Assembly (NCBI GenBank): GCA_010094045.1
Contig: ML986580.1
Coordinates: 450,059 to 514,058, forward strand
Direction of reading: 5' to 3'
From: Lojkania enalia
Taxonomy: Eukaryota; Ascomycota; Dothideomycetes; Pleosporales
Length of the DNA stretch: 64,000 nucleotides
Shown: piece by piece, positions 32,616-44,067 of the stretch
Position numbering within the stretch: position 1 is the first letter of the stretch
Layout: each line of letters begins with the position of its first letter
Position numbers and translations under genes: made by a program
The notes under the pieces: generated by a model
Seen by the model: only the letters and a program-made list of their open reading frames with translations
What the model was told of the DNA's origin: nothing
Database searches by the model: none

Positions 32616-34646
32616 TAGAGTATTGGATCATGACTTACCTTATTATAGACACTTGGCGATGAATACAGAGCTTGTATTTCCCTATTTTGTTATTATTTCT
32701 ATTTGTTTTGAGTGTTGGCTTTGTTCCTCTCTAAATTTACGTTATTTTCGCACTCCGCGATCGGAGAGAATGGTTCCACAAGCTTCAACACATAATGACG
32801 CGATACCTATCTTGACAGCAGTGGGGCATTTCCTAGCACCTAGCACATCCAAGCACTAATATTCTATGCTAAGTAATGAACAACGCGATGGTTCTGCATC
32901 CATATATTTTGAAAAAATTGATGCAGTCATTGCGAAGCACAGTCAATGCGTGAGTAAGTCTTCAGCGATGTGCCGTTATGCGCTAATTTATTTAGGGATC
33001 TACATAGAAAAAATGGAGTCAGAACAGAATATGCCTAGAATAGTCCCTGAACTATGCTAAATTGCTAATTACTGGCTCTGGGAAGGAGAAATTGCATGAT
33101 ATGATGGCTAGATTGAGGCGGCAGGTCGATTATGCAGGTTTTACTACTCAAGAAGCAAAGTAGGCGTTGCGTGTCAGAGTTATCATTCCATCAAACTTAA
33201 TATTTCTTAGACCAATTCATGATATCATCACCCGTTACTTTATACCCTGACCATTCCTCCTTGCGACTAAAGTGCATCGAAAAATGCTCTGCGAATTATG
33301 CGATATGATCTACGAGCTGTGCCGGGAATATGAAGTGTGAGCGGTATGGGCCGCGGTATTGAGAATATCTAATGAGCAAGTGGATCACAGTCTAGCCGAA
33401 GCCATGCAAAAGTTTGCTTCCACTAGCCTAGACGAAGCTCTAGAAGTCTTTCAGCAAGCTATGAAAAGGTTTAGTGAGGCCACACAGTTGTCTGCCATGG
33501 CTATGTTCTTCCGTCATTGATCAATTACCTCGACTACCTCAACTACCGAAGTCACGATCCACCTCACTCCCTGCCTGTCTCTATTCACATTCTACTGGCA
33601 AAGACATTTGTCCATCGGACGATTATATATTGTGTGGATTATCGTGATGGCAATTGGGATTGGCGGAACTGTCTGAATCTCGTTAGGAACTATCTCAAGA
33701 CTCTGTACAAAATTCTTCTCTAGGGTATGAGATTCGGAATCGTAATTAGGGAGTATATTCCTTCAATGAAGTGCGCGTTGTTTCTTCTCAAGGGATCCCA
33801 TGACATCTCCACTAGTTTGAGAATTATTGGGGTCAGGCTCTCCACGTATGACCGTCACTGAAACAGGGTAGATCCAATCGATTCACGAGACCCTGAGCGA
33901 CCAAGAGAGCTGCATATCAGTGAACTCCTCAATCTGCGGCTTCTAGACTAGTCGCCGCGATCGTTGCATGTTTGTGCTGCTGGATTTAGTAGCGAGACAT
34001 ACTATCAAGGGCTCGGGGACTTTGACCATAGGGGGTAATCGTCAAAATTCGAAATCAAGTGTGTCTATCCACCAAAACAATGTCTTCCTCCTCCGAACTC
34101 TTAGCAAATCTCTGCAACGAGCTTCTCGACGAATACGAACTGTTTTGATGCTTTGTTTTTCCTCTTTGGAACAACTATGGTACCGCTTCCTCTGTAGATT
34201 ATTAGGTACTGAAGTACTCTTGAAAACATTGACTGCTGTTTGTTGCTACCAAGCCATACTCGTAGTTTGCGCAACATTATTTGGAGTTCTCGGTGGCCTA
34301 AGACTACTATTTGGATATATTCGAAACAATAATCGTCGGTCGGATTTTCCGCACAATGGTTAATTGTGGGGATCCGAGTACGACTCCATGTCTCTTTGGG
34401 GACAAATATTGAGTTGAGAATGGGAAGGTTGTGATATATTATTTACTGTACTCAAGTGAGCAAATTAATCGACAGATTTAGTACGGATAGACAAATTGCC
34501 TATGTCTCTGCTCGCGGTGCTGTTATAGGTAAGAGTATTGACATATCAAATGAAAATACCTACAGATGCGAGATCGGAATACTGCCATGAAGGGTGGCTG
34601 AGTAGGATCATCATCTTCTCTCAGAGATTAAATCATCAGGAAGGAA
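32616..34646. pseudogene. Long decayed stretch with coding fragments
   Basis: About 2 kb where plus-strand frames give protein-like pieces separated by stops. Examples are SNEQVDHSLAEAMQKFASTS and LDEALEVFQQAMKRFSEATQ near 33370-33480, and SLAVS-like hydrophobic pieces near 34140-34330. No family recognised. It resembles the other decayed blocks of 20-37 kb and may be another ruined accessory gene. Confidence 0.3.
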
Positions 34647-35717
34647 CTAAATCTTGCCCTCCCTCTTCAGCCCCTCATACAAGGATAATGCCGCCAGCGC
34701 CTTCGCATCCCTGCCCCCTTCCCTCCATAAGTTCTCAAGCCTGACCAATTTTAATGTAATCCTCTCCCCCTCATCCCTTAACCCTGTCAATTTCCCGCTC
34801 AGATTATCTAGTTCTTTTCTCGGTATGCGTTTCTGATACAGAAATAATGGGATGAACTCATCACAAGCTCCAGGACTCGGATACATGGCATTCTGTAACT
34901 TCTCTTTCAAGTCCTCATTATCGACTGCTCCTTCTGCTCTAGCCTTCGTTCGCCAAAGCGAGGTAGTGTCAGTACCGGAAAGCGCAAGTTCAGACATATT
35001 GATCAACTCCTTCTCCAAAACTTCTAGACCAGTCTCTTCAGAAATTTCCTGCGCAGCTTTTCCCGAGAAAGTCCCGTCATCGATCATGCCAGCGGGAAGC
35101 TCAGCTAAGGCAAGGGATCCTGAAGCAACGCGCGGCTGTACTGTAAGAATTACATATTTGTCTTGTTTTGTCTGGGCTAATGCGTCATCTGGTTGGAGGA
35201 TGATCTGTGTCCACTGAGTCAAACACCTATTTAATGATTCGAAAGGACATACTAGCATGCCGATACTACCTCCGCGGAGGAATACAGCACCGGGTAGCCA
35301 TTCACCATCATCGTTCGAAACCTCTGCTTGGAGTTTTACGAAACCAAGTTTCGTGCTGCTAAACCAATCCGCTGATTGGACATCGATGTTTCGCAGTTTA
35401 TAAGGTGTCGCATGGGAAGCATGATCTTTCTGTTTCTGGAGTGAAAGGGAATGCTGGAGTGTAGATAGCCAGTTCTTGAAGGCAGTAAAATTGAGAAGTT
35501 GGTCTTGAGTGAGATTTTGTGGCAAGCTCACTTTGCAGGGGGGATCTGAGTTTGGGAGAATGAAGGAGCTGGACATTGTTGCGAATCGAGCTCCAGCAGA
35601 GTATTTCTGAAGATAAGGCCGGCTGGTTGAAATTTGGAGATGGATTCGCACTGGATATGGGAGTTGAGGACGTATGAATATAGAACTTACGCCAAGGCGA
35701 GTTGTTAGGCACCACAT
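34647..35717 (-). CDS. Nudix hydrolase, ADP-sugar diphosphatase-like, 356 or 309 aa
   Basis: Single open frame. The Nudix helix reads GMIDDGTFSGKAAQEISEET, followed by GLEV. It fits GX5EX7REUXEEXGU except that the first Glu is missing and the Arg is Gln. Upstream, LTVQPRVASGSLALAELPAG is the strand that leads into the box in NUDT14-type ADP-sugar diphosphatases. Two starts are possible. The ATG at 35717 adds 47 residues rich in Arg/Ser/Tyr and without Asp or Glu, resembling a mitochondrial presequence. The ATG at 35576 (MSSSFILPNS) gives a cytosolic 309-residue form. Substrate is inferred. Confidence 0.85.
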   Translation of the reverse strand: MWCLTTRLGVSSIFIRPQLPYPVRIHLQISTSRPYLQKYSAGARFATMSSSFILPNSDPPCKVSLPQNLTQDQLLNFTAFKNWLSTLQHSLSLQKQKDHASHATPYKLRNIDVQSADWFSSTKLGFVKLQAEVSNDDGEWLPGAVFLRGGSIGMLVCPFESLNRCLTQWTQIILQPDDALAQTKQDKYVILTVQPRVASGSLALAELPAGMIDDGTFSGKAAQEISEETGLEVLEKELINMSELALSGTDTTSLWRTKARAEGAVDNEDLKEKLQNAMYPSPGACDEFIPLFLYQKRIPRKELDNLSGKLTGLRDEGERITLKLVRLENLWREGGRDAKALAALSLYEGLKREGKI

Positions 35718-36089
35718 TAATGAGCAAGGCTTCAGCGGTAGAGTCAATAAATGATTCGTGAGGTTGTGTTAATGCGAGAATGTGGCGTAGGCGTGGCGGT
35801 GCATGGCTCTGCCCCACATTGGATTTGGGTGTTCAAACCATTCCACACCAGTTAATATTGGGGAACGTATTTTATTAAATCAGCCAAATTTATATTTCAA
35901 AAGAAGTTAACAATCTTACTCTGAGTGAGAAATTTGGTCTAGGTCTTCCTACATAAGATTATTGAAGAAATGAAGAATCAAATCTTGGCAATAAAGAAGT
36001 CAGAAAAGATACACAAATATATAGCCAAAAAAATTGTAGTATAGATGCTATTACCGAAAGCTACACCTGTCTCTACGCGCTTTAACAAG
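35718..36089. other. Intergenic upstream of the Nudix gene
   Basis: AT-rich; no gene supported. Confidence 0.35.
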
Positions 36090-37202
36090 CAATCTAATTA
36101 TGCTCTAGAAATAGCAAATCCCACCGTTCAATCGGAATTATTGTAATTTCAGCACCATAGGCCTTGCAAAGCTGTTGGACCTTATGCTTAGCTGCTTCCA
36201 GATCGTGGATAAATTGTTGGAGGCATAGTTGTGTATTAGTTTAAAGGGGCCTCTTTAACCCGCTTTCACCGATACACCTCGCGTAGCCGCGAGACTAACT
36301 TCTCTTTTGCGTCATCATGTGTTCGTTCTTCGCATTTAAACTAGTCGAGGAGATGTTACATGATGATCACCTAAGTCTCAAGGCCTCCGCTACATACGGC
36401 ACAGTCTAACAAACTATAGTCCTACTCATCTACAAAATCCTAATCTGCTCTTACTCCGATTATTCATAAATATATCCCTGGTGTTCTATAGAAGGCTTTT
36501 TGCACATTGCCATAATCGGGGTGTAGGTATTTCGCAGGTTGAATTGGGCCACTGATTTCTCTCTATGGCCTTTCCGAAGCAATGCTAGGCTATTAACTGC
36601 TTAGGCATACGCGTTTTGGGTGGGATCTTGTAATATGGACACTTTTGAGGCCCACTTCTGCCGAGACAATAGCCAGGAAATTGGCATGACTTGTAGTTGC
36701 ATCATCCTTTATTAGGTCATGGTGTGGTTTACCGTTCCCTAAGCTACCTTTAGCGACGTCAATTTCGATTGAAAGAGCCTTGGTGAGGTGAAAGAACGAG
36801 GGTCGCGGGGGGAGAAGCGTTCTGCTGCACAGCATATAAGATAATCCGATCGTTGGAATCTTGATCAAAAGGCTCTTTTGTTGGTTCATTCTTCCGTTTT
36901 CGAGCAATTTTCAATCGCTCCTCTTGTTGCTCGATGGATTTGTCCAAAATTTCCGCTTTCTCACAACTACCACCGAGGAGAAACAATTCGTAGTGAATTT
37001 CACCCAGAGTGTCAATAGTATGGCGTAGCATGACTTGTTTGAGATCGCGTGCAATATTGCATACATCCTCGTAGGCTCCCATAGTCTTCTCTAACAAGCC
37101 TAGATGTTGGATTTGATTGTTAGAGGAGTTAGTATGATCTAACGCAAGAGACTTAGGGGCGCCTACCGTATTGGGAAATACATAGATATTTAGAATAAGC
37201 AT
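36090..37202 (-). pseudogene. Broken or multi-exon gene of unknown family
   Basis: Minus-strand pieces in different frames are protein-like. They include a frame starting at ATG 37202 with GLLEKTMGAYEDVCNIARDL and the basic stretch LKIARKRKNE, and a helical piece ERTHDDAKEKLVSRLREVYR near 36330. Another is QFIHDLEAAKHKVQQLCKAY, followed by GAEITIIPIERWDLLFLEHN and then TAG near 36100. Stops and frame changes lie between them. Coiled-coil-like composition suggests a structural or regulatory protein. I cannot build a continuous coding sequence. Confidence 0.35.
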
Positions 37203-37552
37203 TATGTATTAGAGGAATGACAACTGCTGGCTAGCCCACCATGCTAAGTTTGATGGGGGAAAAGTGCAGAAAATCGAGAAAGTAAACTATAAAGGAAATT
37301 CACATCTATGGGAGGGTGAGAATCATATAACAAGGAGAGGCTTCGTGGCAATTATGCAATGGTGTCATATTCGCTGTGAAGGTCTCAGGCAATTCATAAC
37401 TTGCGAGGTCTGGCTTGCCTACTTAACTGAAACATTTGTTTTTTTTGGAGGTATTAGCGAAGGGTCGGAGTGGTCTGTTTGACATTTCCCATCATCTTCG
37501 TATCCTACTATCTGCGAAAGAACAGCTGTATTCTGGACCAAGCTGTTGGCTC
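37203..37552. other. Intergenic
   Basis: A 72-aa plus frame (37264-37482) without motif; otherwise nothing. Confidence 0.35.
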
Positions 37553-38089
37553 TCAAAGCCCACCATGAATGGCAAAAGACGACAAGATAAGGACCAGAGC
37601 ATTAATTAACGCCCAGACAAATGGTACCCATGTCGACATCCTAAAGAAGCCAGCCTGGTACACGCCACCTAATCTGCATATGCATTAGCGTTTCTATTCC
37701 GTACGTAAGGGGCTCGTTTCTACTCACAAACCGCCCACAACACTCCCAGCAACTAAACCCTCTAAGCCCCCAATAACTGCATATATCACAGGCGTTATCC
37801 ATATGATCTTCCAGTTGCGCCACTGAACCATGCACGCCCAGGCGGCAACGACCATATGTAGGGCTCCATAGAATAGGAGTGTCCAGAACGTTGTGTAGCG
37901 CCAGATATCCGCCGCATAGTACAAATAATATGGCTTATATACGCCGACAGGAAACGGCCAGTACAGCGACGGAAAGGGCGGGCTCTCGTAGCCTATCGGG
38001 GCGGCGTTGCCCACACGCTGGACGAAACTAGATGTTGTGAGTCCGGTTGCAGAGCAGAACAGAAACCCAGGGGAGCCTTCATACCTCAT
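37553..38089 (-). CDS. TMEM170-like integral membrane protein, 160 aa
   Basis: Exons 38089-37728 and 37673-37553 (intron 37727-37674, 54 nt). The family core is clear: SLYWPFPVGVYKPYYLYYAA, then WRYTTFWTLLFYGALHMVVA, WRNWKIIWITPVIYAVIGG and LEGLVAGSVVGGLLGGVYQA. Four hydrophobic segments are expected. TMEM170 proteins shape ER and nuclear envelope membranes in animals; the fungal role is untested. The N-terminus is uncertain. I used the ATG at 38089, but a short 5' exon is possible because the first ~25 residues are less typical. The gene is divergent from pex8. Confidence 0.8.
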
Positions 38090-38341
38090 TCGGACAGCAT
38101 GTCTTAAGCGACCTCAAAAGCGTACGCACTCTCCTTTGCGCTATTTAGTGCGAGTCTCAGATCCAAAAGTTGCGGAGTGACGTCGGAGGTGTCGCAACAA
38201 ACACCCAGTCCGTAGGGCTGAAGGGCGGATGACGCCGAAATTCTGCCGACTACCTCGGAGCATCGCGGTGATGTGAATCCACCAGCCATCTCGGCTCGCT
38301 ACGCTCATTCATGGGATTCTGGCGGACTTTAACAGCAACAT
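38090..38341. promoter_or_regulatory. Shared promoter interval of the TMEM170-like gene and pex8
   Basis: About 250 bp between two outward-facing starts. If the TMEM170-like gene has a further 5' exon the interval is shorter. Confidence 0.45.
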
Positions 38342-40564
38342 ATGCCTATGATGCCGACTGATCGTCTTCTTTCAACTCTTCTGCGATCGCTGCAGACCTA
38401 TACCGATCAACAAGACACTCCTCGGTAGGTCCTCGGGATTGCAGTACGTACCCATCACCACAGCGCTAATTCACTACAGTATTCTCTCGACTGCCGTGTC
38501 GCTCCTTACAACTCTCTCCAACCCGCATAATCTCGCCCTCCTGACATCACACCTTCTCACAGCCCCCGCGCTCTGGGATCGCCCCGATGGCGTACGGACC
38601 CCTCTCCGGTTACTGTCCGTCTTCCACAGCGCAGTCACTACCATCATCAACCACCACAATGACGTACGACACAACAAAGCTCTAAAGCTATTGCCGGGCC
38701 AAGTTCCGGTAGGAGGTGGGCTTTCCTTGGATAGTTGGATACGCGCAATAGTCGCTGGGGCCGACGACCGAAGCCAGAGATGGAAGCATCTAGTGGTCCT
38801 TGGAGGGCTCCTGATTACTATGGGCAGTCTCGAGGAGCAAGGAATGGATTTATATTGGGCTTCTAGCGTCAAGAAGAAGGTTGCGGGCGCTTTTGTAGTT
38901 GCAACGAACCTAGCTTTAGTCGAAGTACGGGAGCGAGGAGAAGCAGATAGTCTTGGAGGCCAGACGATTGTTATGATCCTGAACCATGCTTTTGGGTGTT
39001 TGCCGGATTCGGAAAAGACTCAGATAGATTATGACCTCCTTCTGCCGGTGCTAATAGGAACCGCATATTTCTCGAATGAGGGCTTTCAGTCTGCGTATTT
39101 TCTCGGCGGCTTAGACCTAGACGTGAAAGCCCGGGGAAAGAAGCTGGACTGGACAGTAAGCCTGAGAGTTCTTCTTTGATGATTAGAGAGCTAATTATAG
39201 CCAAGATCGATTCAAGCTCATTCAGACAGGTGGAAACTATCATGTCTCGGCCCTTGGTATCCTCAATGGGTCCGCTCTCCAAGCTCATTGCCCACTCGGT
39301 GGAGAATGTGCAAGATACATGGCTAGTACAGACCATGATGGACGACTTAGCGAGCTTCTCTCGAGCACTAACAACCCAATGGCGCCAGATAAAATTTTCC
39401 GAAATTGATCCTGCGGAGGAGTCCCTCTATTTGGAACAAGAAGCTCTTCATAAAACATTACCACTACTCTGGAAGTTGCTCAAAGCTGCCTTGTTTGCTA
39501 CAACAATAATTTTACGAGGAGTGTTTAGCCGCATTCTGAATGATGGAGCTCTCGCGGCAGACGCAATTGCTCCGGTTCTCGCCTCGCAAGCCCTCCATAC
39601 ACTGCGGCACCTCTATTTCATTACATCCCGCCTAGGTCCCGCTTCATTCTCACAGCACACGTTCGTCTACCTTACTGCTATTGACATACTCTCGAATTAT
39701 CCTATCCAATCCGATAAATTTTTAAAATCAATTGCCTCCCAGCAGTTGGGATATATACCTCGACATCCATTGGACCGAATCTTGGATCTCTACTTCCTCA
39801 ACACAGCCGAGCATTTTACACTCGTCTTGTCAACCGCAACTAATGAAGAGCTTCTCGTCGCATCAGCGGTGCCATACCTAGCAGCTGCTACGAACCGGAA
39901 CATGCTGCCCATATTTGAAGCCGCCCATAGCGTCATGCTAGCTGTCCTCTCAGCGCCACAGTCCGCTGAAATTACAGCAAAACATCTCCCATTCTATATT
40001 GACGCACTTTTTAGCGTCTTCCCTCACAATCTATCTCCGCGGCAATTCCGACTAGCGTTTCGGACTCTCATGCGAGTCACAGCACCTCCTTCTGCGCTCT
40101 CGGCATCACAACCAGATCTTCCAGCGACATTAATGGAACTAGTGTTCCATCGTGCTCTTCATGCACCTACCACACCTCTTCCTCCAGACGAGATAACATT
40201 AGCATTACAAGGCTCTGATGCCCCACCCCCGCCACTCTCAGAGCAAGCTGTTCTGGTTCTCACATTACTAGATGCTCTGCCATACCTACCTATCCCGCTT
40301 TTAGAAGAGTGGATGCCGCTATGTGCGGAGTTGCTCAACGCAATCGATGATGACATGATGAGGGAGGCAGTAAAGGCAAGATTCTGGGAGGTTTTAGTGA
40401 GTGGTGAGATGGATCCTGAGCGCAGTGGATGTGCTGTCGCTTGGTGGGGAACAAGAGGAGGAAGGGAGTTGGTCCTCTTCGGCAGGGAGAATGGCTCCGA
40501 AGATTTAAAAATGATGAGCGGCGCACTACCAGTCGAACGGACAGTAAGAGAGAGCAAGTTGTAG
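38342..40564 (+). CDS. PEX8: Peroxisomal import protein Pex8, 705 aa, ending in SKL
   Basis: Exons 38342-38424, 38480-39155 and 39206-40564 (introns 55 and 50 nt). ATGs at 38342, 38348 and 38351 are in frame; the first is used. The product has the fungal Pex8 wording NPHNLALLTSHLLTAPALW, then FQSAYFLGGLDLD, MSRPLVSSMGPLSKLIAHSV and RGVFSRILNDGA. It ends exactly in Ser-Lys-Leu, a PTS1 signal, as expected for this intraperoxisomal protein. Pex8 links the docking (Pex13/14/17) and RING (Pex2/10/12) complexes and helps cargo release from Pex5. I see no convincing PTS2. The second intron's acceptor is CCAAG (39205); an alternative CAG lies 24 nt later. Confidence 0.88.
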
Positions 40565-42242
40565 AACGATTTCGACCATTAATATGATACCCCTTTTCAA
40601 GACTAGACATACCTACTCCATAAATGTCCAACATTTCCTTACTCTTTTCGTATTTGGTTCCACCATATATCAGTACCCCCTGTTTCACACTCTAGTCCAG
40701 CATTTCCGGTGAACTATATTCAAGGCACTATAAGTACATAGCCCTAGAAGGTAGCTCGATTATCGGATGGTTGGGAAACAGTCCGTTCCTAGAGGGTTGA
40801 GTTGAGCGAGGTGAACATGTGTGTCATTTGACCGTTTCGTCGTTAGATAAATGATACTAGCAGGTAATGAAAGAAACACCTCAATGCACGGCATGTGGAC
40901 TCTTTTCTCACCTAACTGGATTCATTGGGGTAGACTAGCTATCTTAAACTTCTGTCTAGATCTTCATGTGCTGCCTACTCTTATGATGTCTATGGCGTAT
41001 CACGACCTCGTTAGTCTAGCCGTTTGGCATGCCTTATTTTTGCTGGTTGTGGTACTGTCTACGTCACATAAAATCTCTCTTCTATCTCAGAACGATCATG
41101 CCCCCGTTTTTGGATATTGTCCGTGCCTTTCCACATTCCCAATTCCCGACATATTCCAACACTGGGGTGATCCAGGTACGATTAAGTATGTATAATTCTA
41201 GGCCTCCGCTACGCGTGTTTTTGCCGAAACTTGCTTTGGAGAATAGTTAGTAAAACAGGAAAGGATGTTAAGCAACGTGCTTCTAAGACACTACTCATCA
41301 CCCGAAGATACTTCCGAAACCACGTTGGAAGAGAATCCGAATTCAAAAACGAATTGAGAATGAAAGAGAAGAGGCGTGTGAAGAGTGAAGAGGCACTAAA
41401 ATACTAGCTTTATGCCTTGGACGATGTAAGACAATGATTCCGAGGAACCAGCGAGTGTTTTATAAAGCTAGTATGATAATCTACCTATCTATATGTTCTC
41501 GTGGGTTTTGTCTTTAGAGGATTCGGTTGTCTTAACTACGCTAGGTTGGAAATTCACCTATAATGAGCGGAATAATCTGATAACGGCTAGTTGCGTAAGT
41601 TTTCTTGTTTTAACGAGTACGGATCGCTTGGCTCGATGCGGTGATTGGTTGGGATTCGAGTTGTCCGACACCACTTAGTAGTCGAGAATCTCGAATGTAT
41701 GGTATTTCTTTCATCTACCCGTTCACAGTCCCATTCATGGGTACGTAGACCTATCTATCCCGGATAGGATCTGGTCTACAATACTAAGGCCTCTTCCGTC
41801 GGTGACACCTCTTCGACCGCAGCAAGTGAACCTCCTAGAGCCTCATCGTTCGATCTCTCCGATCCCTAAACGCACGGTCGATCCGTTGAGAATGCGCCAT
41901 TCTTTATTCAAATCCTTCGCCAATGGTAATTGTTACACCGCTCACTCGTGGCAACACCCCCTGCTACTACCTGATAATGTTCCACCTCCGCAAACAGCCA
42001 CCTAGAGCCGGATGATCAGAAACACTACGGCTGTGATCCAAAATGGCCATGACCACTATCTGCATCTCTACGTCTCAATAAACCATGGCGTCATCAGCAG
42101 TGAGTATAAGATGGCTCGATCTCTCCGGACTTGAATCTTAATGATGGTTCAATCTACGCCCCATTTGCAATTATTTTCGATCGATATCGATGTCGAGTGA
42201 ATAGTCTTTGCCTTCATCGCATAATAGCACCACTGTGAACAT
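40565..42242. other. Intergenic, 1.7 kb
   Basis: Several plus frames (for example 40851-41195) are rich in rare combinations and lack motifs. No repeats or RNA genes recognised. Confidence 0.45.
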
Positions 42243-43831
42243 ATGATGGGATCCCTCGGCCTCGTGCATGTTGGACGCCCAGCGCCAGACTTCCACTGCA
42301 ATGGTGTCATCCGAGGGCTCATGGAAGGTCTTTCATCTCTCAGCTTCCCTCGCCTTCGCTCCCGCTAACACTTTCCAGAAGTCACGCTGTCTACGTTCAT
42401 CTCCGAGAAGCGAAAGCAATGGCTTATTCTGCTCTTTATCCCAGGAGCCTTCAGTTTTGTTTGTCCAACTGAAGTCCTTGCGTTCCAGAACTGTTTTGAT
42501 GAGTTTAAAGATCGGAATTGTGAGGTGTGCTTCGTGAGTGTTGATACGAAGCATAGTTTATGGCACTGGCAGAATATGCCAAGGCAGTATGGCGGGTTGG
42601 GGCAGATTGATATGACACTTTTGAGCGATGCCAGTCATAGGATGAGTAGAGATTATGGGGTCTTGATCGAAGAAGAGGGTATATGTTTGAGGGGAATGTT
42701 TATCATTGATGATGCAGGAATAGTTCAGCAGGTATCCCCCTTTCCTCTTCTTTGTTGAGCATTGAATATGGTATACAAGAAACTGATACTTATACCGTAC
42801 AGGTCACACTCAATAATTTGACAGTAGGCCGCTCCGTCCTAGAAGCTCTACGTCTTCTAGAAGCCTTCCAAGCCGTTGCCAAACACGGAGTTCTTTGCCC
42901 TATCGACTGGAAACCCAACACCAATACCTCCGAAACCATCAGCACAATCTCAAACACCTTTGCCGACTCCTACGCCGAGCGCTTCTCCAACCTCCAAAAA
43001 GAATTCGGCGACACCATCGTCACCGACCTCGATGCCAAGCATGCCCACGACCAAAAGAAACGGCAGACTTCCCAGTCCTCCGACACCAAGAAGATCGTCC
43101 GCCAGGGGAGCTCCAGTTCAGAAAGCCGCTTAACCAGCAAAGACATCCTCGAAAAAATAAAAGACATGCTCGTCCTTCCTTCCCCAGCCTCCTCCACAAC
43201 CCCAGCCAGCGCCACGACATCCACCCAGACAAACCCGGCCACCAACTCCACCTTCTCCACCGACCCGCACAAATCTCCCATCTCATCGAGCCTCTCATCC
43301 CTAACTACGACTCCTACTCCCACTCCCCCAATCACCCAGCCAAACCCCACAAAGAAACACAACATAGGAACGGCCCACCACTCCTGCGGCCACGCCTCCA
43401 TAATCCCGCACCCGCTCTATAGAAACAACACGTGGGAGTCCCGCCGTGGCTCCCACGTGATCCTCGAATTCGCCGACCCGACCTGCTCCCCGCCCACCCG
43501 CTCCTCGCCAAACACCACACCAGGCACCACCGACTCCTCGCACGCCGGTGCTACGACCACGGCCTTGCGGTCCAGCCACGCCGCCGTACGGAATGGAGGC
43601 AGGTCGGCCACGCCCGATTTGCCCGGCACGCCGGGGCCGATGACAAGGCTGCAGACTACGTTTGAGGTGATCAAGAAGATGGGGGGGAATCTAGGGAGTC
43701 CGCGGATTGATTTTGGTGCAAAGAAGGCGGAGGAGAAGGATAAGGGTGGTGGTGGTGGTGGACGGGGGGCGGACGGATGGGGGTACTTTGATGCGTTGCC
43801 GGAGCCGGTTGACGCAGGCGATAAGTATTGA
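42243..43831 (+). CDS. 2-Cys peroxiredoxin with a ~270-residue low-complexity C-terminal extension, 488 aa
   Basis: Exons 42243-42327, 42379-42731 and 42803-43831 (introns 51 and 71 nt). The AhpC/TSA domain is clear: VGRPAPDF, FSFVCPTEVLAF with the peroxidatic Cys57, the GLGQIDMTLLSDASHRMSRD stretch, then RSVLEALRLLEAFQAV and GVLCPIDW with the resolving Cys178. It reduces H2O2 and organic peroxides using thioredoxin. Ordinary family members end near residue 200. Here a Ser/Thr/Pro-rich tail continues to residue 488, with a TSKDILEKIKDML helix, a SCGH segment, a GGGGGGR run and the end GYFDALPEPVDAGDKY. The tail is in the same exon and frame as the resolving Cys, so it is not an artefact of splicing choice. 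Confidence 0.85.
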
Positions 43832-44067
43832 ATTTCAAAGAGTGAAGCGAGGCAGGAGGGGGTTTGGAGTGGTGCTGTACCCTTGCGGCGATTACGCATG
43901 CCAGAGATCGGTTTGAGGGCTTCGTTCTGTGCTTGTTTGTTGCACAAAAAGATTGTGAGGATTAGAGTCTGTTGTCAAGGGTCGAATATAGGGCTTCTAT
44001 TGCTAAGCTACACGTCTTCCTTCCTTGAAGTGCTAGTCTAAAGTATTGATATCCCATTATATATGAG

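Noticed and set aside
43020..43579. Gly/Trp/Arg-rich minus-strand frames
   Set aside because: Antisense of the Ser/Thr/Pro-rich peroxiredoxin tail, which is supported by splicing and catalytic motifs.
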